From: Xiphias gladius
Lineage: Eukaryota; Chordata; Actinopteri; Istiophoriformes; Xiphiidae
Assembly: GCF_016859285.1 (NCBI RefSeq)
Contig: NC_053411.1
Location: forward strand, 19,674,001-19,738,000
Length of the DNA stretch: 64,000 nt
Reading direction: 5' to 3'
Shown here: positions 41,016-52,792 of the stretch, one piece after another
Layout of the letters: every line of letters starts with the position of its first letter
Position numbering within the stretch: the first letter of the stretch is position 1
Position numbers and translations under genes: made by a program
Notes under the pieces: generated by a model
What the model was told of the DNA's origin: nothing
Databases searched by the model: none
Seen by the model: the letters and a program-made list of their open reading frames with translations, nothing else

Positions 41016-44000
41016 TCAGCTGCACTCGTTTCCTTTGATGAGGAAGAAGGTGCCAGCAGCCACGCCGAGCAGACCGACCGTCAGACCCAGTCCACAAAAT
41101 ACCGCAGGTCCAATGCTGGGCTGCTTCACCTCCACATCTGGAGACAGAAACACACAGACATTAACTTCACCTCCACATCTGGAGACAGAAAACAGAAAGT
41201 CAGTCAGTTCTCTCTCTGATCAGCTGTTGTCTGGTCAGTTTTCTCACCCCAGAATCTGGTCAGTGGTTGGTTCAGAGCTGGATGTTTCACTGAACAGCTG
41301 TACATGTCTCCCAGCTGTGGGACGAACTCCAGTCTGGAAATCTGGTTGAAGGAACCATCTTTGTTAGGATAGGGAATGTTGATACTCGTTCCTTCAGTCA
41401 CTTCCTGTCTGTTCTTGGTCCAGTAGACTGTGACAGGAGCAGGGTAGAAACCAGTCACATAACAGATCAGGGTGTTGTTCTCTCCGAGCTCCACAGTATC
41501 TCTGGTGTAGATCATCGGACGGGAAGGAGGATCTGCACAGGAAGACAAATCCTATCATTACTGCTAAATATACTGGAGTGTTTCTTTTAATGAAGAAAGA
41601 AGTGAAATCATCTGCAAAATAAACTTTGTATTAATACTGTGGTACTCAGTTGATATCCTTTTGTTTTATTTTCTGCCATTGTGAAGAATCTGTCAAGTTC
41701 TTATTTCAAAGAAGACATTTTTCAGTACTGTCGGTAAATTATAATTATTCATATATATATATATATACAATTTTTTGTGCATTTAAAATGAGTTGTAAAT
41801 ATTTATATATATATTTTTTTAATTCACTCCAGTTGCTTTTTTTTCTTGTAAAATTAATGTAAAATTAGGATTTTTTTTTTTTTAAACAGGAAACTGAAAT
41901 GCACAAAATGGTTTTAATTAATATCCATGCTGTAGATAACCACACTCAGATTTACCTTGATTGTTACTCACCATGAAAATAATGTCATTCATTATTTGTT
42001 TTAATTAAATTTTAGGAGCACTTCTAGTTTTACTAACAAAGACAAAGAAACCTAGTACCCATGAATTCCTTAATTACAGTTATAAGGTACTTGTACTTTA
42101 CTGGAATATTTCCACGTTTATATATTATTTATATTTATATATATATCTATATATAGATATAGCTATAGATAGATGAAACTTTTCAGCAGTATATCTAGTT
42201 AAAACGAGTTCCACCTTTTAAAAAGAGTAAGTAAATGTAAGTTCATTGTTTTTGTTAATACTTCTGTACTTTTACTTTAGTAAAAATTTTCAGTGCAGGA
42301 CTCTTAACAGTATGTTTGCAGTGAGGTTTAGAGTGTTAACAAAAACAAATATTTTGAGTATTTCTTCTACCACTGCCAATACGACACTCTGAATTTGAGG
42401 ATGAAAATAAGGGGTGATGGAGGCCCTGTGTCTGAGTTCTCTTAGGGATACCGAATCGGGGATCCCGGCCATGAAAAAGTAATCATATGAAAACAGTATG
42501 CAGCGAGAAGAGAGAGGGGGACGTAGCTCGTGATCACATGACAACTGTGGCTCCAGGCTGGTGCAACTGCATGTTTAATTGCCTTACTGTAAATACACTG
42601 CATGTGTTTGATGCACTCAGTCTCACTGCTGACTAGTTAATGCCAGTGTAACGGGACTGTGTACCACATTAGTTCTGAGATTCCCTGTACTAATTAGTTA
42701 TTCAACTTTGTCTACTTCATAATGCTTTGTTGACCAAAGCAACTTTACAGGCACACTCTCTGACAACATTATGATTAAGGTTTTGCCTCCATATATACTA
42801 TGCACTAATATAATGAACCATATCAACATTCTCGCCTATAAAGTTTGTTGTGCTAAAGCTTAACTCGGTGTGAATATTTAGCTACTAGTATCTGTAATGA
42901 AGAAAAAAGCGAATCATCTGTGAGCCTTAACATGAGACAGCTGGTTTTACCACATTGTGATCAACATGTTTTGCAGAAATGGTCTATCTATGGATTATGT
43001 AAAAAAATTGAATAATCAAGTATATCCACATGTCTTTTACTTCCCAAACAAGAAGTTTCATTTGTAAAGTCTGACTGTCACCTGGAAAACACAAAGCAGT
43101 TAGCACAAAGTTAGTGAGTAGATGGTCTAGTATTAGGTCTGGGTACTAGTCAATACTAGGTCAGACTGTGCACTAGTCCTGCACTGCAATGTTTAATGTC
43201 ACACACCAAAGTATTACGCTTCATTCTCTTACAGGAGTTTAATAAAGAATACGTTTGTAAATATTTCTATGGGTTACTGAGTGTAGACTGACTGAAAAAT
43301 GGCAGGTTTATCTATTTAAATGAAAATCCACAAAACAATGAAGTGAAGGGGTCTAAATACACAATTGGCACATTTCAGGAGGAAGTTATTATTGTATAAT
43401 TATTACAGTGTTGTTTAAATGAGCTAGTTCTGTGTAGCACTGCTAGCTTGTCTAATTGAAATTTTTTATTTACATTTAAACATATTTATAAATCCTACAG
43501 TTTAATTTCACCACCAACATGTTGATGAAGACTTAATTAAATAAACATTAAATCATGTTTACACACTTAAGTTTGATTTACCAAAAAACTTTTGTTTGTA
43601 TTATTTATTTTTTATTTAATACTTATATTTTCTCTTATCTTATACGTTACTAATTTTTATAGGTGGCTACGGTCAATAATAACTTTCAGTTTAAATAGTT
43701 GGAAAGATGTGAATGAAAAGGTTCAGCTTGTTACTTCTCTTACCGAACTCTAGTGGGACGTCCTTGAAGTTATGCTGATCTACTTTCAGGTTTGATTTGC
43801 AGACCTGTTGATTAGCTACAGCTCGTTCATAAGTTCCTTCCACATAGCTCATATGATCTATAAAACCGGGCTGAGGCTCGACTCCTCTCTTGTTGATGAA
43901 GTCTGCGTACCACATCTCTTCACCTTCCAGTGTGTACATGTTCTCTCCATCAGTGTCTGAACAGCCACCGATATAAAGGTCCACATGCAGACCTGAGGAG

Positions 44001-44153
44001 AGAAGAGAGGGTTAACCGGCTGACTCTGTCTGTTGTTCAGTCCTGACTGTCAGTAAACTCAGTGTCTACAGACAAACACTTACTGTCAGCGGAGACACAG
44101 AGGACACAGGAGAGGACGAGGACCAGCTCTGACACCTTCATCATCATCTTCAT
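41016..44153 (-). CDS. MHC class II alpha chain, four exons, apparently functional
   Basis: Exons in reading order: 44153-44084 (signal peptide MKMMMKVSELVLVLSCVLCV), 43992-43744 (alpha-1), 41532-41248 (alpha-2), 41137-41016 (connecting peptide, membrane span, tail). Phases join; 241 residues. Alpha-1 reads DLYIGGCSDTDGENMYTLEG and ANQQVCKSNL, with a cysteine pair. Alpha-2 has CYVTGFYPAPVTVYW, the glycosylation motif NNT and YSCSVKHP, an Ig fold. The membrane part is FCGLGLTVGLLGVAAGTFFL, ending IKGNECS. I chose the start at 44153, since upstream in-frame sequence reads as 5' UTR. The product pairs with a class II beta chain such as the one at 28-30 kb, same strand. Intron 2 is long (2.2 kb). 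Confidence 0.95.
41124..41191 (-). repeat. Tandem copy of the exon 4 acceptor in MHC class II alpha
   Basis: The 27 bases at 41124-41150 recur unchanged at 41165-41191 (offset 41). They include the AG acceptor and the first 14 exon bases. Use of the upstream copy would add 41 bases and shift frame. Confidence 0.88.
41533..43743 (-). other. Intron 2 of MHC class II alpha
   Basis: AT-rich, with TA microsatellites near 41,750 and 42,125-42,170. 42,085-42,375 carries the ends (GGTACTTGTACTTTACTGGA, AGTATTTCTTCTACCACTG) of the same dispersed repeat as 46.9-47.5 kb. A GC-richer patch at 42,400-42,560 is unassigned. Confidence 0.55.
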
Positions 44154-44260
44154 CAGCAGCGGCAGGTCACTGAAAGCGTCTGAATCTCTGCGAATCTTTG
44201 TGAGGTGACTGACACCAACTGACACAAAGTCCAGCAGCAGCGGAGCTCCTACTCACAGAA

Positions 44261-44306
44261 CAGCCAATCACAGTGCAGAGATCCCATGATGTCACCGGTG
44301 TCCAGG
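44261..44306 (-). promoter_or_regulatory. X and Y boxes of the MHC class II alpha promoter
   Basis: On the coding strand, CCTGGACACCGGTGACATC (44306-44288, X1-X2) is followed after 15 bases by TGTGATTGGCTG (44272-44261, Y box with intact ATTGG). The start codon lies about 108 bases further. This is the standard RFX/CREB/NF-Y enhanceosome layout recruiting CIITA. Confidence 0.88.
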
Positions 44307-44309
44307 TAG

Positions 44310-45214
44310 ACTCAGGCAGCAGCTGCTCACACAGACATGATGGCAGCTGGTATGAAGTTATTTCAAAATAATATTTGACAGAGGAGGAAGTAAAATAAAA
44401 GAAAAATAATTATAAATACACAAGCAATGAATAAAATGATTTCCTGTTGTAGTTTTACTGCATCAGAACAGTGATTTCATTTTTGTTTGTGTTCAGAAAT
44501 GAATCATTTCATCCTCATACTGAGGATTTATACAAAGACGTCACTTTTAAATTGAGAGGCTTGAGAAATTTCTCTCACTGTTTCCTTAATGTTGATAAAA
44601 GTTGAAATGTATCACGATTTTTACTGAATTCACAAACTTTGACTTCCTGTGTAGCTACAATAACACTGTGACCTGCTGTGAACTGCACCACCGAGCCTTT
44701 ATATCGAAACCAACTACAGATAAAGTTGTTTCACAGTCAGAGATTTACAGGGTGATGATCAGTTAGAAATAGAAAACCTGCTCCCTCAGTGTAGCCTCAA
44801 TTACAGAGACAAAACTGAAACCACTGCACAAAATAGCCCACAGTAAATAAAGTCTATAGACACCCCAGCACAGCAGTAAATGACTGCTGCTTGTTAAAGA
44901 ATTATCAGCAGAATATCACTGGGGCAGACAACACAAAGATGTATAAACAATATAAATTCATTTACTACTCACACTCATCTACAGTTTCTACACTTCCGAT
45001 GTGACTAACACACCTCACATCCACATTTACTTTAGTTTAATCGTCAACAGCTGTTAATTCGTCAACGGCGTACTAGGTGTCTCACTCTGTCTCTGCACTA
45101 TTTGAAGGTTAAAGAAACCCAGCAAAGTTTGGGAAAACAGTAAAATCATTATCAACTAATTCTGCCTCATTCTTACCCAGTGAAATTGTACAAGGTTCTA
45201 CCATCATCTCAGTT
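44310..45214. other. Intergenic stretch upstream of MHC class II alpha
   Basis: AT-rich sequence with no gene or repeat that I can name. Confidence 0.4.
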
Positions 45215-45369
45215 GGAAAGTTATATGCGATGCATTCGATGAACACTTTGTTTCTTAAGATCATATATTTGTTCATATAAGTGTTTTGGTTTCCTCCAAC
45301 TGCCTCTGATCATATTGCACTTTGCTGCTCAAAACAAATTTGACACTCAGATCTTTTCATTGATGTATT

Positions 45370-46215
45370 TCTATGAAACTTGAAGCTTTTAACGCTCTTT
45401 GTTCTATTGATCCAAAACAGTCTACTGGGGCTGATCAGTTGGAGCCAAGGCTGTTATTATCAGCAGCTCAGTTTTTAGTTGAATGCTTGACTTATATTTT
45501 TAACTTGACATCTCTGACTTTTTGGAAGACAGCCCCTGGGTCAGTCCAGCTAAATAATTACTGACCAATTTTTATCTGTTATGGACTATGGCATTGTAAT
45601 TTATATGCAGTGTCCTGCCTCTACTCTTAAACCTCTTGATGCAGTCTATCATCCCACTCTCAGGTTCATAACTGCAGATGGCGTTACAACGCGCTGCTGT
45701 TTATTGTATGAGAAAGTTGGGTAGCAGTCGTTGGCAGTGAGAAGAAAACGGTTCTGCATTTTATTTATTTACAAAGGCCTTCTTGGCAAACTTCCTGGGT
45801 CTCTTACACGTCTTTTGAACTATAGATCAGTTTCACACTGCACTAGGGGCCAAGGCTATTTGGTCTTTGAGAATCATCATATTAATACTGAGATTGGGAA
45901 ACTGGCTCTTGAATGCTAGGCTCCACACAAGTGGAACAATCTGCAGAAGCTTGTAAAACTGGACAAACTAATCCCTTTCAATCAATTTAAATCCATTTTG
46001 ACTGACATAGAGCAGTGTGAATGCATGTGTTGTCTTTGAACTGATTTTGTCCTTTATGCTGATGTCCTTGGCCTGTTTGTTGTATAATTTGTTGATGTAT
46101 GTGGTAACTTTCATGTGTTTCTATTTTTTGAGCGTGTTTTAATCAGGGTGTCCCTGTAAAAGGCGGCGTCCTCTCAATGGCCCTCCTTGTTTATGTTAAG
46201 GTATATAAGAGGAAG
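45370..46215 (+). mobile_element. LINE relic with internal deletion
   Basis: The frame at 45373 reads IDPKQSTGADQLEPRLLLSA and AQFLVECLTYIFNLT, the start of a reverse transcriptase. It jumps directly to a C-terminal part (FITADGVTTRCCLLYEKVG, LLGKLPGSLTRLLNYRS, LDKLIPFNQFKSILTD). The catalytic middle is missing. Polarity is +. I am not sure of the family. Confidence 0.72.
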
Positions 46216-46901
46216 AAGAAGAATCACTTTATTAGAGTAAATCATTTCAGTCTCCTTTAGATCAGTTAAATAATTAATACAGATATTTGTGTTTGTGTTG
46301 ACTTTACAGTTGAACTTAACTGATCTGTCTACTATCAGCTTGTTTTAAGTTGTAGAGGTTATGTTTCGTACTTAAGGGTTGACAAGGGATCATATTTTAA
46401 GATAAATATTAAGATTAAGATTTTATTTTATTTTCCCGAAGGCATCTGCTGTTGAAAAAACGTAATACATAGTACGTGCACATTTGTCATCCGTATACAC
46501 ACACAGCAAATCCACACAATTAGATTACCAGTGACAAACCAATACACACTGACTTTATACAATGTGCCTCGGGGTTATCTGGCTTCACTGAGTCTGACAT
46601 CAGCTGTCCTGGATCACCCGCATGACAAAGCCGGTTATCAGCTGGCACTGTTAACTCTGAGTTTAATAATCTGGCTACGAGTGAGTTCATGTAACAGAGG
46701 AGTTGTAGTAAATGAGAAGAGTCAAGATCAGAACTATGAATTAAGTGATTAATATGAAATGAAATCAAACAGTGAAACCTGCAAGAATATTTGGTTCAAG
46801 TGAAGCAGAAAGTTTTATTAATCAAGGTATTTCACCTTGATTGTGTAAAGAACATTATCACAGAACTAGAATAATCCCAGAAACTGGAGAAAAAAACGGA
46901 C

Positions 46902-47515
46902 GTGGAAAGTAAATAAGTACATTTACTCAACTACTGTACTTAAGTCCACCTTTGAGGTACTTGTACTTTACGTGAGTATTTCCATTTAATGCTAGTTCAT
47001 ACTTCTACTCCCCTACATATATCTGACAGCTTTAGTCACTAGTTACTTTTAAGATGATTTTACACAGTGGATGATAGCGAGCTTTTAAAACACAACACAT
47101 TGTTACAGATTAAACCAGTGGTTTCCAACCTTTTTGGCGTCTGACATCTTACAAACAGCAGAGTGTAGTCGGGGTCACATTTCATTCCAAAAACTGACAA
47201 CAGGTTTGTGTATCAGAACTTTGTTTTTTCTTCTATCCTCTCCCATTAATCATCGGACGACCCCTCAGATTTATCTGGTGTCCCTGTGTATAAAACTGTA
47301 GATAAAGTAGTTTAAACCAGCTCCACCTCCAGCAGCTACAACAGTAACACGCTGCTACACCCCTGATGCTTCAGTATTAATCCTCTAACAATGTCAGATA
47401 TAATAATATATCTGTAAGAGGGACCAAACCAGTACTTTTACTTTAATACTTTAATTACTTTTTGCTGCTAGTACTTTTACTTAAGTAAAGGATCTGAATA
47501 TTTCTTCAACCACTG
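46902..47515. mobile_element. Dispersed non-autonomous fish repeat (probable MITE)
   Basis: It starts GTGGAAAGTAAATAAGTACA with TACTTGTACTTTACGTGAGT and CTACTCCCCTACATATATCT, and ends AGTAAAGGATCTGAATATTT then CTTCAACCACTG. This pattern is widespread in teleost introns. The two ends are roughly complementary, as expected for a DNA element. No protein is encoded. Confidence 0.65.
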
Positions 47516-50055
47516 AGAGACACTAAACTCTTTTGTCTCTTTCAGGATCCTGTAGGAATGATGACGGTGTTTTTCCAGTGATTTGATTAGTCAGTAGTCA
47601 GGCTGTTGACAGGTTTTGATCTGATCCTAGTTAAACCCAAAGAGAGCTGGATCACCCACTGATCTCACTTGGTGGTACCAGCCCAGGGACACAGGTAATA
47701 AAACCACGCCCTCAAACCCAGTTTGTGTGGATGGGTGCTGAATCCTCAAAAGCAAAAATCAGAAGTAGGACAGACCTCCACTTCAGTAATTTATTGATGC
47801 ATTCAATGGATTTTTAGGATGAGAAAAGAAATTATAACAAAGAGAGAATTTTTGGATTCATTACGAGTGCTTGAATTAAGACTTCTCATCCTCTTATCTT
47901 GCTTTTTGTATGTAATATGATTCATGTTTAGTGAGGTTTGTTTTCCTGTTGCAAAGTACTTCTTGAAATGAGTGTTGCTTGAGATATGCGTCCTCCTATT
48001 GGCCACACTGTTAGCTTACAAGCTCGCCTGTGTTTGTCTGTAACGCTGTTGCCAGTTTACAGGCCCATTGACAGCCATCTGCCGTTCATGTTCATGAGTT
48101 AGCTCCTCAGCTCGTTCATTGTCAGTGTTTAATATAACCATTCAGTCCACTCAGCCTTTAATCATCCTGAGTTTTTCACCACAGTGACAGACAATAACAA
48201 TCTAAAACAGCAGAAAGATTGCACACACTGAAGATAGAGGTCCTTAGTACATGTAGAAGTCACAGAAATGTAAATAAATCAGAAACATTTAGGAATGAAA
48301 CTATGAATCGTCCCCAGCAGCTCACTGTGACCACCCAAACACTCTTGTTTATCTGGTCACATTTAACACTTTTAGAGAAGACATCTTTGTTCCATACAAC
48401 AGTTTTCCCTTCGTAAACACTGCAGGTCGTTTTCACGGAAAATGAAGACGATATGATGAGAAATCCTGAGTTTAAATATCAGTTAAAGAGACAAAGTCTA
48501 CCGAGAAGATTAGAGGGTGAAGTGTTAAAGACTTCAGCCTCTTTATTTTCTTACTTTTCAGACCTGCTCACAGCATCACATCTCAACAACCAGACACATC
48601 AACTGCAGTTTGATTATCTCATATCTGACAAACAAGAACTTTCCTCCACCTTTTGGTGGTAAGTATGACTCAGACATTATTTGTTTTTAAAGGTTTTTTA
48701 AAAGACAAAATGTTTCTATACACAACAAGAAAAAAAAACTATTTAAAAAAAAATCCACCTTAATAACTCACCACTGGGCCCTTTGACCTTCATTTCATTT
48801 ATAATTGACCCACCTGTTACCTGTAAAGTCTTAGTATATTGGTGTATGCAGATGATACAGTCATTTGTGTATCAGCAGAAACTCCTCATTTTCTTTATAA
48901 TAGATGTATTGATCCAATGCAAATTGATGAAGTGAGTAAATTAAATATCTTGGTCTCATTTTTGATCCTGAACTAAGGTTGTTTGCCAAAATAGCTTAGA
49001 TGTACATCTATAGGTATTCTATGACTTTATCACATATATGCTACTGTGTGATCATCTGAGGCCTCCTAATCAATAATCAATCCTATAATGTCTTTACACA
49101 AAGTCTATAGGAAACGGGTCAGAGACCAATGAAATTGCACCATAGTCGAAATATACAAAAACATTATTTTACATAATTGGTTTTGTCATTTTTTTAAAAT
49201 TCTGATTTATAAAAACAGCATTAAAGTGTACAAATGGCCCCAGAGATAATCTGTTAAGTGATAAATAAATACAATAACCGATGAGTGATGACGACAAACA
49301 GTAAATGTAGAGTTTTAATACTTGGAATAACTTTCCTTCAAACATGTTGTTCAGTAAAAGACTGAACACAGTGTGTTTTATCTGCCTGTTGTTGTCATCC
49401 TGACTCTGTTTCATCAACTCATGTAATCAAATGTTTGAACCTGAATTTAAACCCTAACCAGAGAGAGTGGCTGTAAACATCATGTTGGTCTGTATGGTTC
49501 CTGACAAATAAAATAACTGATACATAATGAAACTAGAATGGCGCTCGGTAGAGGAATGGAATCTTCCCTGGCCCAGGCCCCATCCTTCCACCAAATTGGT
49601 GCAAATTGGTTTGGTACTTTTTGCGTTTTATTCATCAGCAGGATTAAGCAAAACAGAACCTCCTTGGCAGAGGTAACAATGTAGACTGTAGAGCTGCACA
49701 GAAAGCAGGCCAAACAGGAATCTTAGAAAATTAAACACGTTCAGAGTTTTAAAGATTCTCCTTTTCTGGATCAGGAAAGTTTCATCACCTTATTATTGTG
49801 AGACATGTTCAGTAAAACAGAAACATTCAGAGCTTTAAACTTTGTGAACTGTGTGAGGGTTTGAGACTGCGCAGGTTCTCTCACCACACTGACATTTATT
49901 TTCAGCTCAGTTAACAGCAGGTGCATAAACTCAAGCTACAGCTTGTGTCTGTTGACACTGGAGGATGTTTCAAATAACACTACTGTGTTTTCTATTTCAG
50001 GTCAGGGTCATGTGATCTGACTGGGGACCAGTTCGTCTTCCACTTTCCTCCTTCA
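47516..50055. other. Intergenic stretch
   Basis: No class II exons, RNA genes or named repeats found, although it lies downstream of two orphan X/Y modules on the - strand. Open frames at 47,803, 48,219, 48,453, 49,169 and 49,480 show no domain. Confidence 0.45.
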
Positions 50056-50059
50056 GTTT

Positions 50060-50228
50060 TTGGACTCTCAGAACTTAGTGTGATAATTTCCTGGATTTCT
50101 TTGGTAGGACAAACCAGTCTGATCGAACCAGTCTGCCTTCAAGGCCAGACTGGTTTGTCTGAACACACGCTGCCTTCAAGTGTCTCTATAAAGCCAGGAA
50201 ATGATCACACTAAGTTCTGAGAGTCCAA
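50060..50228. repeat. Nested inverted repeat, 35-base outer arms and 14-base inner arms
   Basis: Outer arms: 50060-50094 and 50194-50228, complementary with one mismatch. Inner arms: GACAAACCAGTCTG (50108-50121) and CAGACTGGTTTGTC (50146-50159), perfect. A direct repeat CTGCCTTCAAG also lies inside. The whole could fold into a two-tier hairpin about 169 bases long. Confidence 0.88.
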
Positions 50229-50254
50229 ATCAGTTTCAGTTGAACATAGCATCT

Positions 50255-50338
50255 CTGGAAAGTCACGCCTCTTTACTTTCACTTGGGGATCAGCAGCCAA
50301 TCAGAAAACCAGAAGCTAACGAGTCATGAGTTGTCAGG
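50255..50338 (-). promoter_or_regulatory. Orphan MHC-type X/Y module, left copy
   Basis: On the - strand, CCTGACAACTCATGACTCG (X-like, ending at 50338) precedes CTGATTGGCTG (Y, CCAAT at 50297). The distance from CCAAT to X end is 41 bases, as in the alpha promoter (42). It is followed by AAGTGAAAGTAAAG, similar to an interferon response element, and GACTTTCCA. No class II gene is attached downstream. Confidence 0.6.
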
Positions 50339-50740
50339 GCAGCACGTTGTTCAACAGCAGAGTTGGTTATAGCTGAGAGGTCAGTCAGAGCGCCACCAGC
50401 TGGACAGAGCAAACACAGCAGCAGGAAACTACAGTGCTGAACTCTGACGTAGTGCTGTGTGCACTGTTATACAACATCACTGTACAGCACGTGATGCTGA
50501 AACTACTACTGCGTGCATGCTCCAGGACTGGGCTCACTGGCCAATCACAACCAAGTTTCAACCCTCACCGACTTGAACCGAGCACAACAACATAAGAAAC
50601 AGACAAGCAATTCAGTCTATTAAAAATAGACATTCAGGAGAAGAAGATTAAAACGAGAATAAACAGTCTGTTCTACACTGTAAATAATATATAAAACACA
50701 AACCTAGTATTAAACAGCTGTAATGTGATCAGCACCGCCT

Positions 50741-50824
50741 GTGGAAAGTCCTGACGCGTTACTTTCAGTCCAGCATCGCCAGCCAATCAGAGACAGAGCT
50801 GCCGATGACTCATCAGTTACCAGG
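50741..50824 (-). promoter_or_regulatory. Orphan MHC-type X/Y module, right copy
   Basis: On the - strand, CCTGGTAACTGATGAGTCA (X, 50824-50806) precedes CTGATTGGCTGG (Y, 50790-50779). CCAAT-to-X distance is 41 bases. It is followed by ACTGAAAGTAACG and AGGACTTTCC, an NF-kappaB-like half. It is a diverged duplicate of the module about 486 bases to the left. Confidence 0.62.
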
Positions 50825-51225
50825 ACCAGCAGAGAGCAAAGGAGCTGACAGCTGGTTTTAAGTTGAGTACGGCCCTGAACCTGAGACCTGAACCTGGCTG
50901 ATCCTGATCCAGCAGTCAGTTTCACCAGCTGTGAGTCAGTTCAAATGTAGTTTAGGTTGATGGTACTGTGAGACTTACACTACACGTACAGCTGAGCAGA
51001 CACTGTGTGTATTAATTCATAATGTACATTGTGTTAAGTCACGCTTTTCATTTTAAATTTTCCTTTCTGTGTCTTTATTGTCAGACTGTATGAATCAACT
51101 GAGGAACCTCGATGTGGAGCTCATGCTGAACACTGAACCCAAAAACAGCCAATAACAACAGAAGATCAGAATAAGAATAATTAAATAAATAGAAAAGTCA
51201 CTGTCGATGTATAAGCTTCTAATGG

Positions 51226-51228
<3 letters not shown>

Positions 51229-51271
<43 letters not shown>

Positions 51272-51620
51272 CAATCAGGGAGTATCCAGACCCCTTCACT
51301 TTATTATATTATTATGTTGCAGTCTTATGCTAAAAATCATTTTTTTTTCTCATCAGTCTACACTCAATACCCCATAATGAATGAGAAAGCAGAATTTTAT
51401 AAATGCTTGCAAATTTATTAAAAAGGAAAAACTGAAATATCAAACTGACATAAGTATTCAGACACTTTGCTCACTATTTAGTTGAATTTAGTTGACCTTT
51501 GCCGCTGATTACAGTCTCCAGTCTTTTGGGGTCTGATGTGACAAGCTCTGCAAACCTGGATTTGGGGATTTTCTGGGGTTTTTCTCTGCATGCCATTTTC
51601 AGGCCTCTCCAGAGTTCAGA
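51229..51620 (-). mobile_element. (TA)n run and Tc1-like transposon end
   Basis: A TA run (51229-51266) leads into GGGAGTATCCAGACCCCTTC, TTATTATGTTGCAGTCTTAT, TTTATTAAAAAGGAAAAACT and CATAAGTATTCAGACACTTT, the standard end of a fish Tc1-like family. The next 200 bases match its internal non-coding part (AGTCTTTTGGGGTCTGATG). No transposase remains. 13,075-13,130 holds a shorter piece of the same end. Confidence 0.72.
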
Positions 51621-52304
51621 CTCTGTTGAGTTATACAGTCTCCTGTTCTGATGGCTATAATGTTCAGTTCTGTTCAGCTCTACTGAGCTCAGAGTCAGTG
51701 ATGATGTAGTACTGGGTTGATATTTGTACTCTTTAGGTGTATGAACCACAGAAACATCAGCAGCTTTAACTCTGAGCTCAGTGACAAACACAGAGTTGAA
51801 TTTACACTTTTTGGATGATAAAAACAAAACTCAACCTTATTAACTTCGTGAAGACAGGTGTCCTGGCAGGGCTGTTACATGAGACTGCATCAGACTGTAC
51901 AGGTGTATGTGTGCTTTCACCTGCAGAATGTAACATGTTTTTACTTCAGATGTTCTCTGAGCCAGAGTCCCGGTCTGGATCCTGTAGCTCTGATCCTGAG
52001 TCAGCTAAGACTCATCAAAGAGACAGCAGCTCCATCTGCTGGACACATCTGTTATTACAACTACATCATCAATAATTAGTAGTAGTACTTACGCCATAAA
52101 CTGCAGTTGTCAGACGTCATGTTTTACACTGAATCAGTGCTCATAAAGCACATTTATATACACTGATCTAGAGTCTCTTATTTCAATATCTTTGCTATTG
52201 TAGAGTTTTGTAAAGACTTAGTTTCATTCTACCATTAGTGTTAAATCATCATAAACTCAGCAGGTGGAGAACAAATAACTAATCACTAATAATCAGTAGA
52301 TTAG
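51621..52304. other. Intergenic stretch
   Basis: No supported gene. Overlapping frames at 51,815-52,079 have no known domain. Confidence 0.4.
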
Positions 52305-52790
52305 ATTTAGATTTAGTTTATTTGTCATTTTAAAAGAAAAAATGCTCTTCCTTCCAGCCCACCACAGTGCAACAGAAAGGATAAAAAATACACCAATAAA
52401 AACAGAGAGAAGAAAAAACAAGAAGCACAAATAGTTCACAGCACAGACCATTAAAGTGCACCACAGTCCTTTTAAAAGTGCATCACAATTCATTTGGGTG
52501 CAGTTGACAGCTCAATGTTGACACGGAAGGGGGTAACAATTTGTTAATGATCCTGATTTCTTGCAGGTAGAAGCCATTAAGCATTCTGCTGGATTTTGCA
52601 GAGATGCTTCTGTCCCTCCTCATCGAAGGCGGAAGGGAAAACTGGTTGTGAGATGGGTGGTGGGGATTCTTAATGATGCTGGAGGCTCTACGAACACAGC
52701 GCAAATGGTAAATCTCCAGCAGGAAGTGGAGATCATGGGGCAGTAGGTGGTTTGCAGTCACAGTTCCAGACTCTGGAGCTCCAAGTGCAG
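52305..52790 (-). mobile_element. Rex1-like LINE 3' end
   Basis: The - strand frame reads HLRCVRRASSIIKNPHHPSH and SMRRDRSISAKSSRMLN, the C-terminal part also seen at 1,760-1,860. A 3' UTR follows, ending in GATTTAGATTTAG repeats. It abuts the 3' end of the L2 element to the right. Confidence 0.75.
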
Positions 52791-52792
52791 AA

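Noticed and set aside
42400-42560. Possible extra exon in intron 2 of MHC class II alpha
   Set aside because: The frame on the - strand lacks Ig or class II features, and the known exons already give a complete chain.
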